This document shows positions 1-8,234 of a stretch of 44,069 nt of DNA, in pieces. The stretch spans positions 1 to 44,069 of the forward strand of contig JAGCGE010000143.1 in assembly GCA_017649745.1 (NCBI GenBank), read 5' to 3'. Position 1 is the first letter of the stretch; every line of letters begins with the position of its first letter. Source of the stretch: Clostridiales bacterium (GTDB lineage Bacteria; Bacillota_A; Clostridia; Saccharofermentanales; Saccharofermentanaceae). The notes under the pieces were generated by a model. The model saw only the letters and a list, made by a program, of their open reading frames with translations, ran no database searches and was not told where the DNA came from. The position numbers were made by a program, and so were the translations under genes.

Positions 1-176
1 GCTGGGTAGCTATGTTTGGATTGGATAAACGCTGAAGGCATCTAAGTGTGAAGCCAGCTTCAAGATGAGATTTCCCTCTTTTGGTAAGGGCACTGGAAGA
101 CTACCAGTTGATAGGCCAGGCGTGTAAGCATAGTAATATGTTCAGCTTACTGGTACTAACGCCCGAGGACTTGACC
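1..176 (+). rRNA. 23S ribosomal RNA, 3' end (partial)
   Basis: The sequence matches the conserved last part of bacterial 23S rRNA: GCTGAAGGCATCTAAG, then CAAGATGAGATTTCCC, and near the end CGAGGACTTGACCAC. Only the 3' end lies in the window; the rest is to the left. The 3' boundary is estimated from the usual end shortly after GAGGACTTGACC. It is followed by a spacer of about 113 bases and a 5S gene, so this is the tail of an rRNA operon read on the plus strand. Confidence 0.95.
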
Positions 177-289
177 ACAAGTTATGTACAATTCTCTTAT
201 GAAGAAACACAAGTGTTAAGAATCTCAATTACTTCTCCTTTTGGAGGTTAGTTTTCTATGTAGTCTTGAAGGTACAAAACCTTCAACCA

Positions 290-407
290 TTCCGGTGGTT
301 ATTACCTTGAGGTCACACCTGTTCCCATACCGAACACAGAAGTTAAGCTCAATGGTGCCGAAGATACTTAGCTGGAGACGGCTCGGGAAAATAGGTTGCT
401 GCCGGAT
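290..407 (+). rRNA. rrf: 5S ribosomal RNA
   Basis: This is a typical 5S rRNA of about 118 bases. The core GGTCACACCTGTTCCCATACC and CGAACACAGAAGTTAAGCTC is present. The terminal helix is formed by TCCGG (291-295) and CCGGA (402-406). It follows the 23S end and precedes a terminator, the normal last gene of an rRNA operon. The ends are placed from the terminal helix and may be off by one to three bases. Confidence 0.95.
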
Positions 408-413
408 TATATG

Positions 414-450
414 AACCGATTAGCGCTAAACGCTGATCGGTTCTTTTTTT
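414..450 (+). terminator. Rho-independent terminator of the rRNA operon
   Basis: A 12-bp stem AACCGATTAGCG / CGCTGATCGGTT with one G-T pair and a five-base loop is followed by CTTTTTTT. It starts seven bases after the 5S gene and separates the rRNA operon from the walR promoter. Confidence 0.93.
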
Positions 451-518
451 GTTTGGAAAAGCCTTTTCTTGCTAGTTTTAATAGGTTATCTAAAAATATA
501 ACAATGTTAAAAAGCATA

Positions 519-552
519 TTGCTATTTTTTGTAATATTAGTGTTATACTAAT
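519..552 (+). promoter_or_regulatory. walR promoter with WalR-box and overlapping palindrome
   Basis: The -10 is TATACT (544-549). The best -35 is a weak TTGCTA (519-524) with a long 19-base spacer. TGTAAT-ATTAG-TGTTAT (530-546) matches the published WalR/YycF box (TGTWAH, five bases, TGTWAH) at every defined position, and its second half overlaps the -10. The inverted repeat ATTAGT-GTTAT-ACTAAT (536-552) covers the same bases. A site over the -10 would fit repression by the first gene product. The site is seen; the regulation is inferred. Confidence 0.6.
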
Positions 553-582
553 GAATATGGAAAAAAACTTGAGGAGGTTCCC

Positions 583-1305
583 ATGGCCAAAATTCTTATT
601 GTTGATGACGAACAAGCGATCGTAGATTCGATTGTTGATGTTCTTTCCAGTTTTGGTTTTGAGACGGTTTCTTCTACTGATGGTCGCGAAGGATTAAAGA
701 TGGCAACAGAACTTAATCCTGATCTTATCATCCTTGACTGGATGATGAAGGACTACAACGGACTTCAGTTTACTGAAGATTTCAGAAATGCAGGGTTCAA
801 CACTCCTATTATTTTCCTTACTGCTAAGGGCAATGAACCTGATTATCAGGTAGAGGCTTTGAGAATGGGTGCAGATGATTATCTTGCTAAGCCTTTTGTT
901 CCTGGCGTACTTATTGCGAGAGTTAAGGCTCACTTAAGAAGAGCTTCTTATTCATCTGATTCTGATTCATCAAAGAAGCATACAGATGATAACCGCCATG
1001 TATATTGCGGCGGTGAGCTTATTATCGATTTCGATGCTATGCAGGCATTCCGTTATGAGACTTCATGCGATCTTACTAACCGTGAGTTCCAGCTTCTCAA
1101 GTATCTTGAGAGTAATGCAGGTAGAGTTTGTAAAAGAAGTGAGCTCTTGAACAAAGTCTGGGAGTATGATTATCTTGGTGATGAGCGTACAGTCGACGTT
1201 ACTGTAAGACGTACAAGAGAAAAGATCGAACCTGATCAGTCTAAGTTCAAGTATATCCTTACTAGAAGAGGTTCGGGTTATTCATTCCCTAAGGATCTGG
1301 ATTAA
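583..1305 (+). CDS. walR: WalR-like response regulator (OmpR family)
   Basis: This is a 240-residue DNA-binding response regulator. The N-terminal receiver has the acidic pair D8-D9, phosphoacceptor D52 (ILDWMM), T80 and K103 (LAKPF). The C-terminal winged helix (about 140-238) carries the WalR/PhoP signature: REFQLLKYLE, then WEYDYLGDERTVDVTVRR and TRRGSGYSF. WalR (YycF/VicR) controls cell-wall hydrolases and wall homeostasis in low-GC Gram-positives. ATG 583 is set by GAGGAGG at 571-577. Its stop shares one base with the start of the kinase, and murA, walJ and rlmH follow, as expected for a Wal locus. The symbol rests on this context plus motifs; a PhoP-type regulator is the alternative. 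Confidence 0.85.
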   Translation: MAKILIVDDEQAIVDSIVDVLSSFGFETVSSTDGREGLKMATELNPDLIILDWMMKDYNGLQFTEDFRNAGFNTPIIFLTAKGNEPDYQVEALRMGADDYLAKPFVPGVLIARVKAHLRRASYSSDSDSSKKHTDDNRHVYCGGELIIDFDAMQAFRYETSCDLTNREFQLLKYLESNAGRVCKRSELLNKVWEYDYLGDERTVDVTVRRTREKIEPDQSKFKYILTRRGSGYSFPKDLD

Positions 1306-3413
1306 TGTATTCTGTCGTTTTGGCTTTACCACAATGGTTGAGCAACATTCCTGAGTTCTTGAAATACTACTCTTGGCTTGTTGTTGTTTTGTGTTGCGTT
1401 TTTTTGGCAATTGGTATCACTATAGGTTATTTTGTCGGAAACAGATCTCTTCAGAAAACTTATAATGATGCTCTTGATCAGCAAAGACACATGGACAGCA
1501 TCCAAAAGTCTATTGCCGAAAACGTTGGTCTTGGAATTATTGTTTACGGTAAAGAGGGAATCGTCTATAACAATGCAGCCGTAATGAATTTTCCTGGATT
1601 CCTGAAAAACAAGGAGCATATTCCAGGAGATCTTAACAGGTTCCTTGAGACATATGATAATAAGGAGAATCATCTTAAGTCGGATTATATGATCTCTGTT
1701 GAGAATTATGATCCGAAGAAGGAAGATGAAGAACTCATAAGAACGAATTATAAAGTAGATAAGAAGATCTACGAGATAAAGATCCTTAAAAGACAGGTCG
1801 CTTATGTAAGTGCGATCGACGAGGGAGAGGTCAAGAGCGAAGAATTCGATATCGTTATCGTTGAGGATATTACTCAGATCAAAGACGATGAGAGAAGACA
1901 GAAAGACCTCGCAGCTAACGTTTCACATGAACTTAATACACCAATTACGGTTATCAGAGCATCTGAGGTTTTCGTTAAGAAGCTTAATTCTGATAACAAA
2001 CCTTCTTATGAAGAAGTTGCTAGATGGGGTAACAGGATCCTAAATTCCGCGATAAGGATGCAGGATATCGTTCAGGACTTCATCGTTCTTTCGATGAGCA
2101 ATCACACAAAGCAGATGAAATTCTTCAACATCTATCCGGTTGTTGATAAGGCCATCTCAAACATCGTAGATTACCCTGGATCAGAAAAAGTTACCATAAT
2201 TCCACCTCAGCAGGATGCATATCCGCTACTTTTCGGTAATGACAGTCTTATTGTAAGGATCATAACGAACCTTCTGACCAATGCGGTCAAATATATCGAC
2301 TTTGATGGCAAGACTGAGGACCATCAAATCGAGATTAACATTGTTACAACTGCCGATAAAGTGGGCATTCAGGTCAATGATAACGGTAGAGGAATACCTC
2401 AGAAAGATATAGATCATCTTTTCGAAAGATTCTATAGAGTAGACAACTCAGGATCACGAGATGTGGGCGGATCAGGCCTGGGTCTTGCTATTGCAAAGGA
2501 GATCGCAGAGCTTCATGACGGAAGCATCAATGTTGCCTCTAAGGAAAAAGAGGGATCGACTTTTATTCTTTTCCTTCCTACAGCTCAGAGCTGTTTCGAG
2601 AGGATTTATGAGGACGCTAAGGTAGGTGCGATATCAGAGACACCATTCTATAGAGCTGTAACGGATTTCTTCGTAAGAGAGGAGATCGAGGCGGTAAGAT
2701 CGCGCGGATATTCGGATGTTGTGGAACTTATTGATTCCAATAACATCACTGAAGCAGTAGACAAAGTGTCTGACGGCGACAAGATCAAGGTTATCGCTGC
2801 TTTGGGCGATGAGAGATTCGGAAAGATCCTGGGAGAGCTTACATATGTTGATGAGTTCTTCGATGAGGAAGATGACGATGAGGAAGAAGAAGTCGTAGAT
2901 GCAATAGTCCGTGAACCTAGGATCGAAGATATTCCTGTATCGGTAATGGACGACGAGCCGGACCCTGAGGAGATGCAGGAAGCTTATGCCTATGCGGATG
3001 AAGTGCTTGAAGTTTTCGAGCAGGAACAGGATCAGCATGAGAAGGAATTAGAGAGACAGAAGAAGAAGGAAGTACAGGAATTCCTGATGCAGCCTGTTGT
3101 TCAGCAGAGCGCGAAACAGGCGAAAATATCAGATAATACTGATAAAAAAGTCGAACAAAATGTAAACAATTCGGATTTTGTACGGCTTGAGGATAAAGAA
3201 AGAGCAGTTATTCACCCAAACGGCGAGAAAAAAATGTATAATAAGACTGGTGTAAAATTGTTTGAGGGTAAGAAGAAGTCTTCGGAGCACGTGAAGACAG
3301 AAAAGGGTGATGATACTGAACCTATCAGATCTGCGGTTAGGCAGGTGCTTGATGAGGCGAGCGCGATAGAGGATAAGATCGCGAAGAACACAGAGACAGA
3401 AGGTAAGAATTAA
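1305..3413 (+). CDS. walK: WalK/VicK-like sensor histidine kinase with long acidic C-terminal tail
   Basis: This is a 702-residue membrane sensor kinase and the likely partner of the preceding regulator. One transmembrane segment (about 22-45) leaves almost no extracellular part, as in streptococcal VicK rather than Bacillus WalK with two segments and an outer domain. A PAS-like region (about 65-190) precedes the HisKA motif AANVSHELNTPI with H208. The ATPase part has the N box near 322-330, DNGRGI (359-364), FERFYRVD (373-380) and GGSGLGLAIA (388-397). The catalytic core ends near 426, but about 275 more residues follow: a helical stretch to about 512, an Asp/Glu run (516-530), a Glu/Gln/Lys-rich helix (about 570-592) and a Lys-rich end. 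ATG overlaps the walR stop by one base; AAGGAT at 1291 can serve as RBS. Confidence 0.85.
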   Translation: MYSVVLALPQWLSNIPEFLKYYSWLVVVLCCVFLAIGITIGYFVGNRSLQKTYNDALDQQRHMDSIQKSIAENVGLGIIVYGKEGIVYNNAAVMNFPGFLKNKEHIPGDLNRFLETYDNKENHLKSDYMISVENYDPKKEDEELIRTNYKVDKKIYEIKILKRQVAYVSAIDEGEVKSEEFDIVIVEDITQIKDDERRQKDLAANVSHELNTPITVIRASEVFVKKLNSDNKPSYEEVARWGNRILNSAIRMQDIVQDFIVLSMSNHTKQMKFFNIYPVVDKAISNIVDYPGSEKVTIIPPQQDAYPLLFGNDSLIVRIITNLLTNAVKYIDFDGKTEDHQIEINIVTTADKVGIQVNDNGRGIPQKDIDHLFERFYRVDNSGSRDVGGSGLGLAIAKEIAELHDGSINVASKEKEGSTFILFLPTAQSCFERIYEDAKVGAISETPFYRAVTDFFVREEIEAVRSRGYSDVVELIDSNNITEAVDKVSDGDKIKVIAALGDERFGKILGELTYVDEFFDEEDDDEEEEVVDAIVREPRIEDIPVSVMDDEPDPEEMQEAYAYADEVLEVFEQEQDQHEKELERQKKKEVQEFLMQPVVQQSAKQAKISDNTDKKVEQNVNNSDFVRLEDKERAVIHPNGEKKMYNKTGVKLFEGKKKSSEHVKTEKGDDTEPIRSAVRQVLDEASAIEDKIAKNTETEGKN

Positions 3414-3414
3414 A

Positions 3415-4719
3415 GTGTATTCATTCAGGATAAATGGTGGGGTACCGCTTAAGGGCGATATCAGCATAAGCGGCAGCAAAAATGCTGTTTTGGGTGTTTT
3501 GGCAGCTGCAATGATGCTCGATGGACCATGTACGTTAGAGAATGTACCGGACATCGCCGATGTAAAAGTAATGGTCGAGCTTTGCAGGACTATTGGTGCG
3601 ACCATAGATGAGGTAGCTCCTTATACATTAAGGATCGATCCGACAACTATCAACACATTTAAGGCAACGGGACCGGAAGTATCCAAGATACGTGCTTCCT
3701 ATTATCTCCTTGGCGCACTTCTCGCAAGATGCGGTAAGGCTTATTTAAGGATGCCTGGCGGATGCAACTTCGGTCAAAGACCTATCGACTATCATCTCAA
3801 GGCCTTTAAGGCAATGGGTGCGAAGGGTACCAATGCTAGAGATATCGAGAATGGTATTATCAAGCTCGAAGCAAATCCGTTAAAGGGAACGAGAGTTTTC
3901 TTTGATATCGCGAGTGTAGGTGCGACGATAAATGTTATGCTTGCAGCTACTAAGGCTCAGGGTGTAACTACTATCATAAATGCAGCTAAGGAACCGCATA
4001 TCGTTGACGTAGCGAACTTCCTTAACTCGATGGGTGCCAGGATCAAGGGTGCCGGTACTGATACTATCAGGATCAACGGTGTTCCTACACTTCCTGGTAA
4101 CTTCTCATATTCGATCATTCCTGACCAGATCGAGGCAGGTACTTATATGATCGCAGCTGCCGTAACAGGCGGTGATGTTACGATACATAATCTCATCCCT
4201 ACTCATATGGAGCCGCTTTCCGCTAAGATGCGTGAAATGGGCTATACGGTAGAAGAGGATGATGAATCCATAAGAGTTTATAAAGAAGACGATATGGAGA
4301 TCGAAGGAACTAACTTTAAGACAGCTCCTTATCCTGGATTTCCTACAGATCTTCAACCGCAGGCAGTTGTACTTCTGTGTCTTGCGAGCGGTATGAGCAA
4401 GATGCATGAGAATGTCTGGGAAACAAGATTCCAGTATGTTGCTGAACTTCAAAAGATGGGTGCGAATATCAACTGCATCGAGCGTGTTGCGCTCGTAAGC
4501 GGTATTGATTCATTCAAGCCTGCCTCTGTTATCGCGACTGATCTTAGAGCAGGTGCAGCACTTGTATGTGCGGCTCTCCAGGCTAACGGTATAAGCTATA
4601 TCGGATGCGCTAACAGGATCGACAGAGGATATGAAGATATCATCGGAAAATTAAAGAGTCTTGGAGCTGATATCGAGAGAGTCGATTCCAGATATGTGGA
4701 GAACGACGGAGAGGCTTAA
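3415..4719 (+). CDS. murA: UDP-N-acetylglucosamine 1-carboxyvinyltransferase
   Basis: MurA transfers enolpyruvate from phosphoenolpyruvate to UDP-GlcNAc in the cytoplasm, the first committed step of peptidoglycan synthesis and the fosfomycin target. The 434-residue protein has the usual length. The N-terminal SGSKNA (K22, N23) and the loop MPGGCNFGQRPIDYH with catalytic C117 are intact; Cys rather than Asp predicts fosfomycin sensitivity of this enzyme. The start is GTG at 3415, one base after the walK stop, with AAGGTAAG upstream. Its place between walK and walJ ties wall precursor synthesis to the wall-sensing system. A second murA paralogue, common in Bacillota, cannot be excluded outside the window. 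Confidence 0.95.
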   Translation: MYSFRINGGVPLKGDISISGSKNAVLGVLAAAMMLDGPCTLENVPDIADVKVMVELCRTIGATIDEVAPYTLRIDPTTINTFKATGPEVSKIRASYYLLGALLARCGKAYLRMPGGCNFGQRPIDYHLKAFKAMGAKGTNARDIENGIIKLEANPLKGTRVFFDIASVGATINVMLAATKAQGVTTIINAAKEPHIVDVANFLNSMGARIKGAGTDTIRINGVPTLPGNFSYSIIPDQIEAGTYMIAAAVTGGDVTIHNLIPTHMEPLSAKMREMGYTVEEDDESIRVYKEDDMEIEGTNFKTAPYPGFPTDLQPQAVVLLCLASGMSKMHENVWETRFQYVAELQKMGANINCIERVALVSGIDSFKPASVIATDLRAGAALVCAALQANGISYIGCANRIDRGYEDIIGKLKSLGADIERVDSRYVENDGEA

Positions 4720-4722
4720 GAG

Positions 4723-5538
4723 ATGACATCAACATTTGAGATGATACCTCTTTGCAGCGGCAGCAGCGGTAATTCCATATTAGTTAAAGCAATGGGAATG
4801 AACCTTTTGTTCGATCTTGGTATGTCGTGCAAGAGGATCGATATGGCGCTTAATAAAGTTGGTACAGATCCCGACGATATCGACGCTGTATTTCTTACTC
4901 ATTCTCATTCGGATCATATGAGCGGCGCAGATGTATTTATTCGAAAACACAATGCAGATGTGTACGCTTCAAAGGGTACGATGAAGGCTTTTCTGGCAGG
5001 ATGCAGAAAAGAACACGATCCGGCGATGGATCACATCATCGAAGATAATGTTATCATCAGCACCGATCAAGGCGAGATTAGGATCGATTGCAGAAAGACA
5101 CCGCATGACGTTGACGGATCAGTTTGTTTCAAGGTCACATGTGAAGACAAGTCGATGATGATAATGACAGACCTTGGTCATGTAACAGATGAGATAAGAG
5201 AGATGGCGCTCGGTGTAGATGTCATTCTTATCGAATCCAATTACGATTATGAGATGCTCATAAACGGACCATACGATTACGTTCTAAAGAGACGTGTACA
5301 AGGACCTTACGGACACTTGAGCAATGATGATTGTGCCAAGATGATCAAGGATCTTATCGAGTCCGGAACAAAGACATTTATGCTTGGTCATTTAAGCGAG
5401 AATAACAACATTCCTGATCTTGCGTATAAGACTGTTGTCGACTATCTTGCTGAGCACGGTCTTGAAAAAGAGCGCGATTATAATCTTGATGTTGCTAATC
5501 GATATGAACCGTCAAATCCTATGGTGGTCTTCCCATGA
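4723..5538 (+). CDS. walJ: WalJ/YycJ-type metallo-beta-lactamase-fold protein
   Basis: This 271-residue protein belongs to the metallo-beta-lactamase fold family. The metal motif HSHSDH is complete (H60, H62, D64, H65), preceded by CSGSSGNS and LLFDLGMS typical of YycJ/WalJ. Further metal ligands are expected at the TDLGHV and LGHLSENNN segments. Family members are thought to be exonuclease- or hydrolase-like, and WalJ has been linked to coordination of division with replication, but the substrate is not settled. It starts three bases after the murA stop and overlaps rlmH in an ATGA. The order walJ-rlmH is the known conserved pairing and supports the WalRK assignment. Confidence 0.85.
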   Translation: MTSTFEMIPLCSGSSGNSILVKAMGMNLLFDLGMSCKRIDMALNKVGTDPDDIDAVFLTHSHSDHMSGADVFIRKHNADVYASKGTMKAFLAGCRKEHDPAMDHIIEDNVIISTDQGEIRIDCRKTPHDVDGSVCFKVTCEDKSMMIMTDLGHVTDEIREMALGVDVILIESNYDYEMLINGPYDYVLKRRVQGPYGHLSNDDCAKMIKDLIESGTKTFMLGHLSENNNIPDLAYKTVVDYLAEHGLEKERDYNLDVANRYEPSNPMVVFP

Positions 5539-5999
5539 AGATAAAGATAGTATGCGCAGGAAAGATCAAAGATAAATGGCTTAACGATGGCATTAACGAA
5601 TACGTGAAACGCCTGTCTAAATACGCCAAGGTAGAGTTCTGCGAGGTTCCTGACAGTCCTGATTCTCTTCCTGTAGAGAAGGCTCTCGAAAAGGAAGGCG
5701 ATCTCATGTTGTCGAGGATATCCGACAGCGATTATGTATGGGCGATGGATCTTCACGGTAAGCTCATATCTTCAGAGGAATTGTCTGAAAGGATGATGAA
5801 AGCATTCGAAAAAGGCGGCTCGACATTAACGGTCGTGATCGGAGGCAGTAACGGATTATCAGGACCTTTGGTATCACGAGCAAATGAGAGGATATGTCTC
5901 GGTAATATCACTCTTACGCATCAGATGACGAGGCTAATTATATTGGAGCAGCTGTACAGAGGTTTCAAGATAGCAGGAAACGAAAAGTATCATAAATAA
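5535..5999 (+). CDS. rlmH: 23S rRNA (pseudouridine-1915-N3)-methyltransferase RlmH
   Basis: RlmH is a SPOUT-class methyltransferase that methylates pseudouridine 1915 of 23S rRNA on assembled 70S ribosomes, using S-adenosylmethionine. The 154-residue length is normal. Seen are the N-terminal MKIKIVCAGKIKD, the cofactor-loop VIGGSNGLS, TLTHQMTRLIILEQLYRGFKI and the invariant C-terminal YHK. The ATG at 5535 overlaps the walJ stop (ATGA), so the two are probably translationally coupled. It is the last gene before a strong terminator and closes the wal operon. Confidence 0.95.
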   Translation: MKIKIVCAGKIKDKWLNDGINEYVKRLSKYAKVEFCEVPDSPDSLPVEKALEKEGDLMLSRISDSDYVWAMDLHGKLISSEELSERMMKAFEKGGSTLTVVIGGSNGLSGPLVSRANERICLGNITLTHQMTRLIILEQLYRGFKIAGNEKYHK

Positions 6000-6011
6000 G
6001 AACAATAAACG

Positions 6012-6046
6012 AACTGTTTCAAAGGACACTTTGAAGCAGTTTTTTT
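6012..6046 (+). terminator. Terminator of the walR-rlmH operon
   Basis: A 13-bp stem AACTGTTTCAAAG / CTTTGAAGCAGTT with a four-base loop and one wobble pair is followed by a run of T. It lies 12 bases after the rlmH stop. Confidence 0.92.
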
Positions 6047-6050
6047 GTGA

Positions 6051-6116
6051 AATGACATTTGTCATTGCGAGTCATTATTCATGACACTACGACGTGAAAG
6101 AGTTTTGGATGATAAT
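6051..6116 (+). promoter_or_regulatory. Operator-like GTCAT array and weak promoter before the ABC exporter
   Basis: Two inverted repeats stand side by side: AATGAC-ATTT-GTCATT (6051-6066) and GTCAT-TATTC-ATGAC (6071-6085). The two GTCATT copies are exactly 10 bases apart, one helical turn. A GATAAT -10-like hexamer lies at 6111-6116 with no recognisable -35. An activator site upstream of a promoter lacking a -35 would fit. The likely user is the NarL-type regulator at the end of this operon; this is inference. Confidence 0.5.
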
Positions 6117-6146
6117 GGCATTGTAAGAAATAAAGGAGGCACGAAC

Positions 6147-7085
6147 ATGGAAGTAATCAAAGTAAGAAGTCTCGTTAAAAAATATAAGGAATTGGTAGCG
6201 TTGGAACACTTGGATCTCACGGTAAATGAAGGTGAGATATTCGGACTTTTGGGACCTAACGGATCAGGTAAATCAACATCGATCAACTGCATATTGTCAC
6301 TTCTCTCATACGACAAGGGTGAGATCGAAGTTTTCGGAAAGAAGATGGAACCTAAAGCCTATGATCTTAAGAGAATGATCGGCGTTGTTCCTCAGGAAGT
6401 ATCAGTGTATGAGGAGTTGACGGTTCAGGAAAATATCGATTTTTTCTGCGGGCTTTATATCAAGGATAAAGAGACGAGAAAGAAGTATGTTGACGAGGCG
6501 ATCGATTTCGTAGGATTGGATGATTTCAGAAAGTTCAAACCAAAGAAGTTGTCGGGTGGTCTTAAGAGAAGACTTAACATCGCTTGTGGAATCGCACATA
6601 AGCCGAAGCTGATCTTTTTCGATGAGCCGACTGTAGCAGTAGATCCTCAGAGCAGGAACAAGATCTTAGACGGTATCGAAGAATTAAGAGATAAGGGTGC
6701 GACGATCGTTTACACATCGCACTACATAGAAGAGGTAGAAAGACTTGCTGACAGGATCGCGATACTTGATAAGGGACAGGTGATCGCACAGGGTACTTCT
6801 CTTGAGCTTAAGAAGATGATCAAGAAGAATGTGTCGATCACGATCGAGGCTTCAGGTCTCACGGAAAAGAACATCAGCGATATCGAGAACCTGAAAGGCA
6901 TCTATTCCGTTAGTTACGAGAACGGCATCTTGAAGGCTGAAGCAGTTGAAGGAAAACACGTTGTAACTGATATCCTTTCGTATCTGCAGAAAGAAGATCT
7001 CAACATTGGAAACATCTATTCAGAGCAGCCGACATTGAATGACGTTTTCCTTGAGATAACAGGTAAAGAATTAAGGGACGAGTAA
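6147..7085 (+). CDS. ABC transporter ATP-binding protein (LnrL/drug-export type)
   Basis: This is a 312-residue ATPase of the ABC-2 exporter class. Walker A GPNGSGKST (about 37-45), Q-loop VVPQE, signature LSGGLKRRL (from about 135), Walker B LIFFDEPT and the H-loop YTSHYIEE are all intact. The C-terminal part (about 225-312) is the usual extra domain of drug and antibiotic exporters. The frame is open upstream to 6081, but ATG 6147 is chosen because AAAGGAGG ends seven bases before it and the family begins at this point. Two permeases, a kinase and a regulator follow, the arrangement known for LnrLMN-LnrJK (linearmycin) modules. Export of a membrane-active lipid or antibiotic is likely; the substrate is unknown. 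Confidence 0.9.
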   Translation: MEVIKVRSLVKKYKELVALEHLDLTVNEGEIFGLLGPNGSGKSTSINCILSLLSYDKGEIEVFGKKMEPKAYDLKRMIGVVPQEVSVYEELTVQENIDFFCGLYIKDKETRKKYVDEAIDFVGLDDFRKFKPKKLSGGLKRRLNIACGIAHKPKLIFFDEPTVAVDPQSRNKILDGIEELRDKGATIVYTSHYIEEVERLADRIAILDKGQVIAQGTSLELKKMIKKNVSITIEASGLTEKNISDIENLKGIYSVSYENGILKAEAVEGKHVVTDILSYLQKEDLNIGNIYSEQPTLNDVFLEITGKELRDE

Positions 7086-7097
7086 GAGGTAAGGAAC

Positions 7098-8234
7098 ATG
7101 TTGTTAAAGTATTTAAAGATGATCTTCAGAGATAAGTCATCGGTCTTCTGGGCACTGTTGTTTCCGCTCGTACTTATGTGCTTATTCAAGGCTACATTCG
7201 GAAATATCATCGCGACCGAGAATTCTCTTGATGAGAGAAAATGCGGTATCGTTCTGGATGGTGAAGGAATGTATCAGAATAGCTTCAAGACGATGATGGA
7301 TGCAATTGAAGAAGGCGACAGCGAAGGGCTTAAACTCACGAATCTCTACACTACAAAAGAGGATGCATCGGATAAGCTCAAGAATGAGGAACTTGATTTC
7401 TATTACATCGTTGATGATGACAGCGTAACAGTTTTTCTTTCCGAGAATTACAGTCTCGCAAATGGTATGATCGCACGTGAGATCGCTGACACATACAGGG
7501 TCAATATGGATATGGTAAGCGATTGTCTTTCTGATCATCCTGAAAAGATCAGCGAGCTTACGGAAGAGCTTAATAACAGACTGTCATATATCGAGATCGG
7601 CGAGGATGAAGGAACCGATATGTATAGGTGGTACTTCATTTCTACGCTCGTCATGGGAATCCTTTTCGATTATCAGGCAGGCTTAAGAGTCCTTGGTTAT
7701 ATCAGGGCAGATGTATCGGGCGCAGCAATGAGAGTAGCCATCTCATCCTCTTCGAAAACAAGGATAGTTATCTCGAGCTTACTGGCGCAGCTTATCGTAT
7801 CTATATCAAAAGTTACGGTGCATGTCCTGTTCATGAAATTCGTCATCGGACTAGATATGTTCGCACGTCCGCTGCTGCTGGTGATCACACTTGTATGCGC
7901 TATCGTATTCTCGATCTGCCTTGGCATTCTTATGGGACTGTTCTTCAATGGCGACGTTCAGTCAAGAGAGAACAAGACACTTGGTATCGTAATGCTCTCA
8001 TCATTCCTTTCAGGCGAGATGATCGTTACGCTTCCGGGCTATATCGAGAAGTTCTGTCCGATCGTTAACAGGATCAATCCGGCAACGATCTTTAACAAGA
8101 TCTTCTACAGACTTCTTATATGCGAAAACACGGGTGATCTTACCGTTAATCTTATTGGAATTTCCATAGCATCAGTTGTCATGCTGATGGCATCGATTCT
8201 TATCTTAAGGAGGGAGACATATGCATCTTTATAA
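7098..8234 (+). CDS. ABC-2 type permease, first subunit
   Basis: This 378-residue membrane protein has the ABC-2 permease layout: one N-terminal membrane segment (about 16-36, after MLLKYLKMIFRDKSSVF), a soluble outer domain of about 140 residues, and five more hydrophobic segments from about residue 177 to the end. It should pair with the next permease and the preceding ATPase to form the exporter. It begins 12 bases after the ATPase stop with GAGGTAAGGA as RBS and overlaps the next gene by 14 bases. I see no substrate-specific motif. Confidence 0.85.
   Translation: MLLKYLKMIFRDKSSVFWALLFPLVLMCLFKATFGNIIATENSLDERKCGIVLDGEGMYQNSFKTMMDAIEEGDSEGLKLTNLYTTKEDASDKLKNEELDFYYIVDDDSVTVFLSENYSLANGMIAREIADTYRVNMDMVSDCLSDHPEKISELTEELNNRLSYIEIGEDEGTDMYRWYFISTLVMGILFDYQAGLRVLGYIRADVSGAAMRVAISSSSKTRIVISSLLAQLIVSISKVTVHVLFMKFVIGLDMFARPLLLVITLVCAIVFSICLGILMGLFFNGDVQSRENKTLGIVMLSSFLSGEMIVTLPGYIEKFCPIVNRINPATIFNKIFYRLLICENTGDLTVNLIGISIASVVMLMASILILRRETYASL

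Noticed and set aside
177..289. tRNA gene in the 23S-5S spacer
   Set aside because: Only short hairpins such as TTGAAGG/CCTTCAA are present; no cloverleaf can be drawn.
6081..6146. Longer N-terminus of the ABC ATPase
   Set aside because: The extra 22 codons have no RBS, run through the operator-like region, and the family starts at 6147 behind AAAGGAGG.
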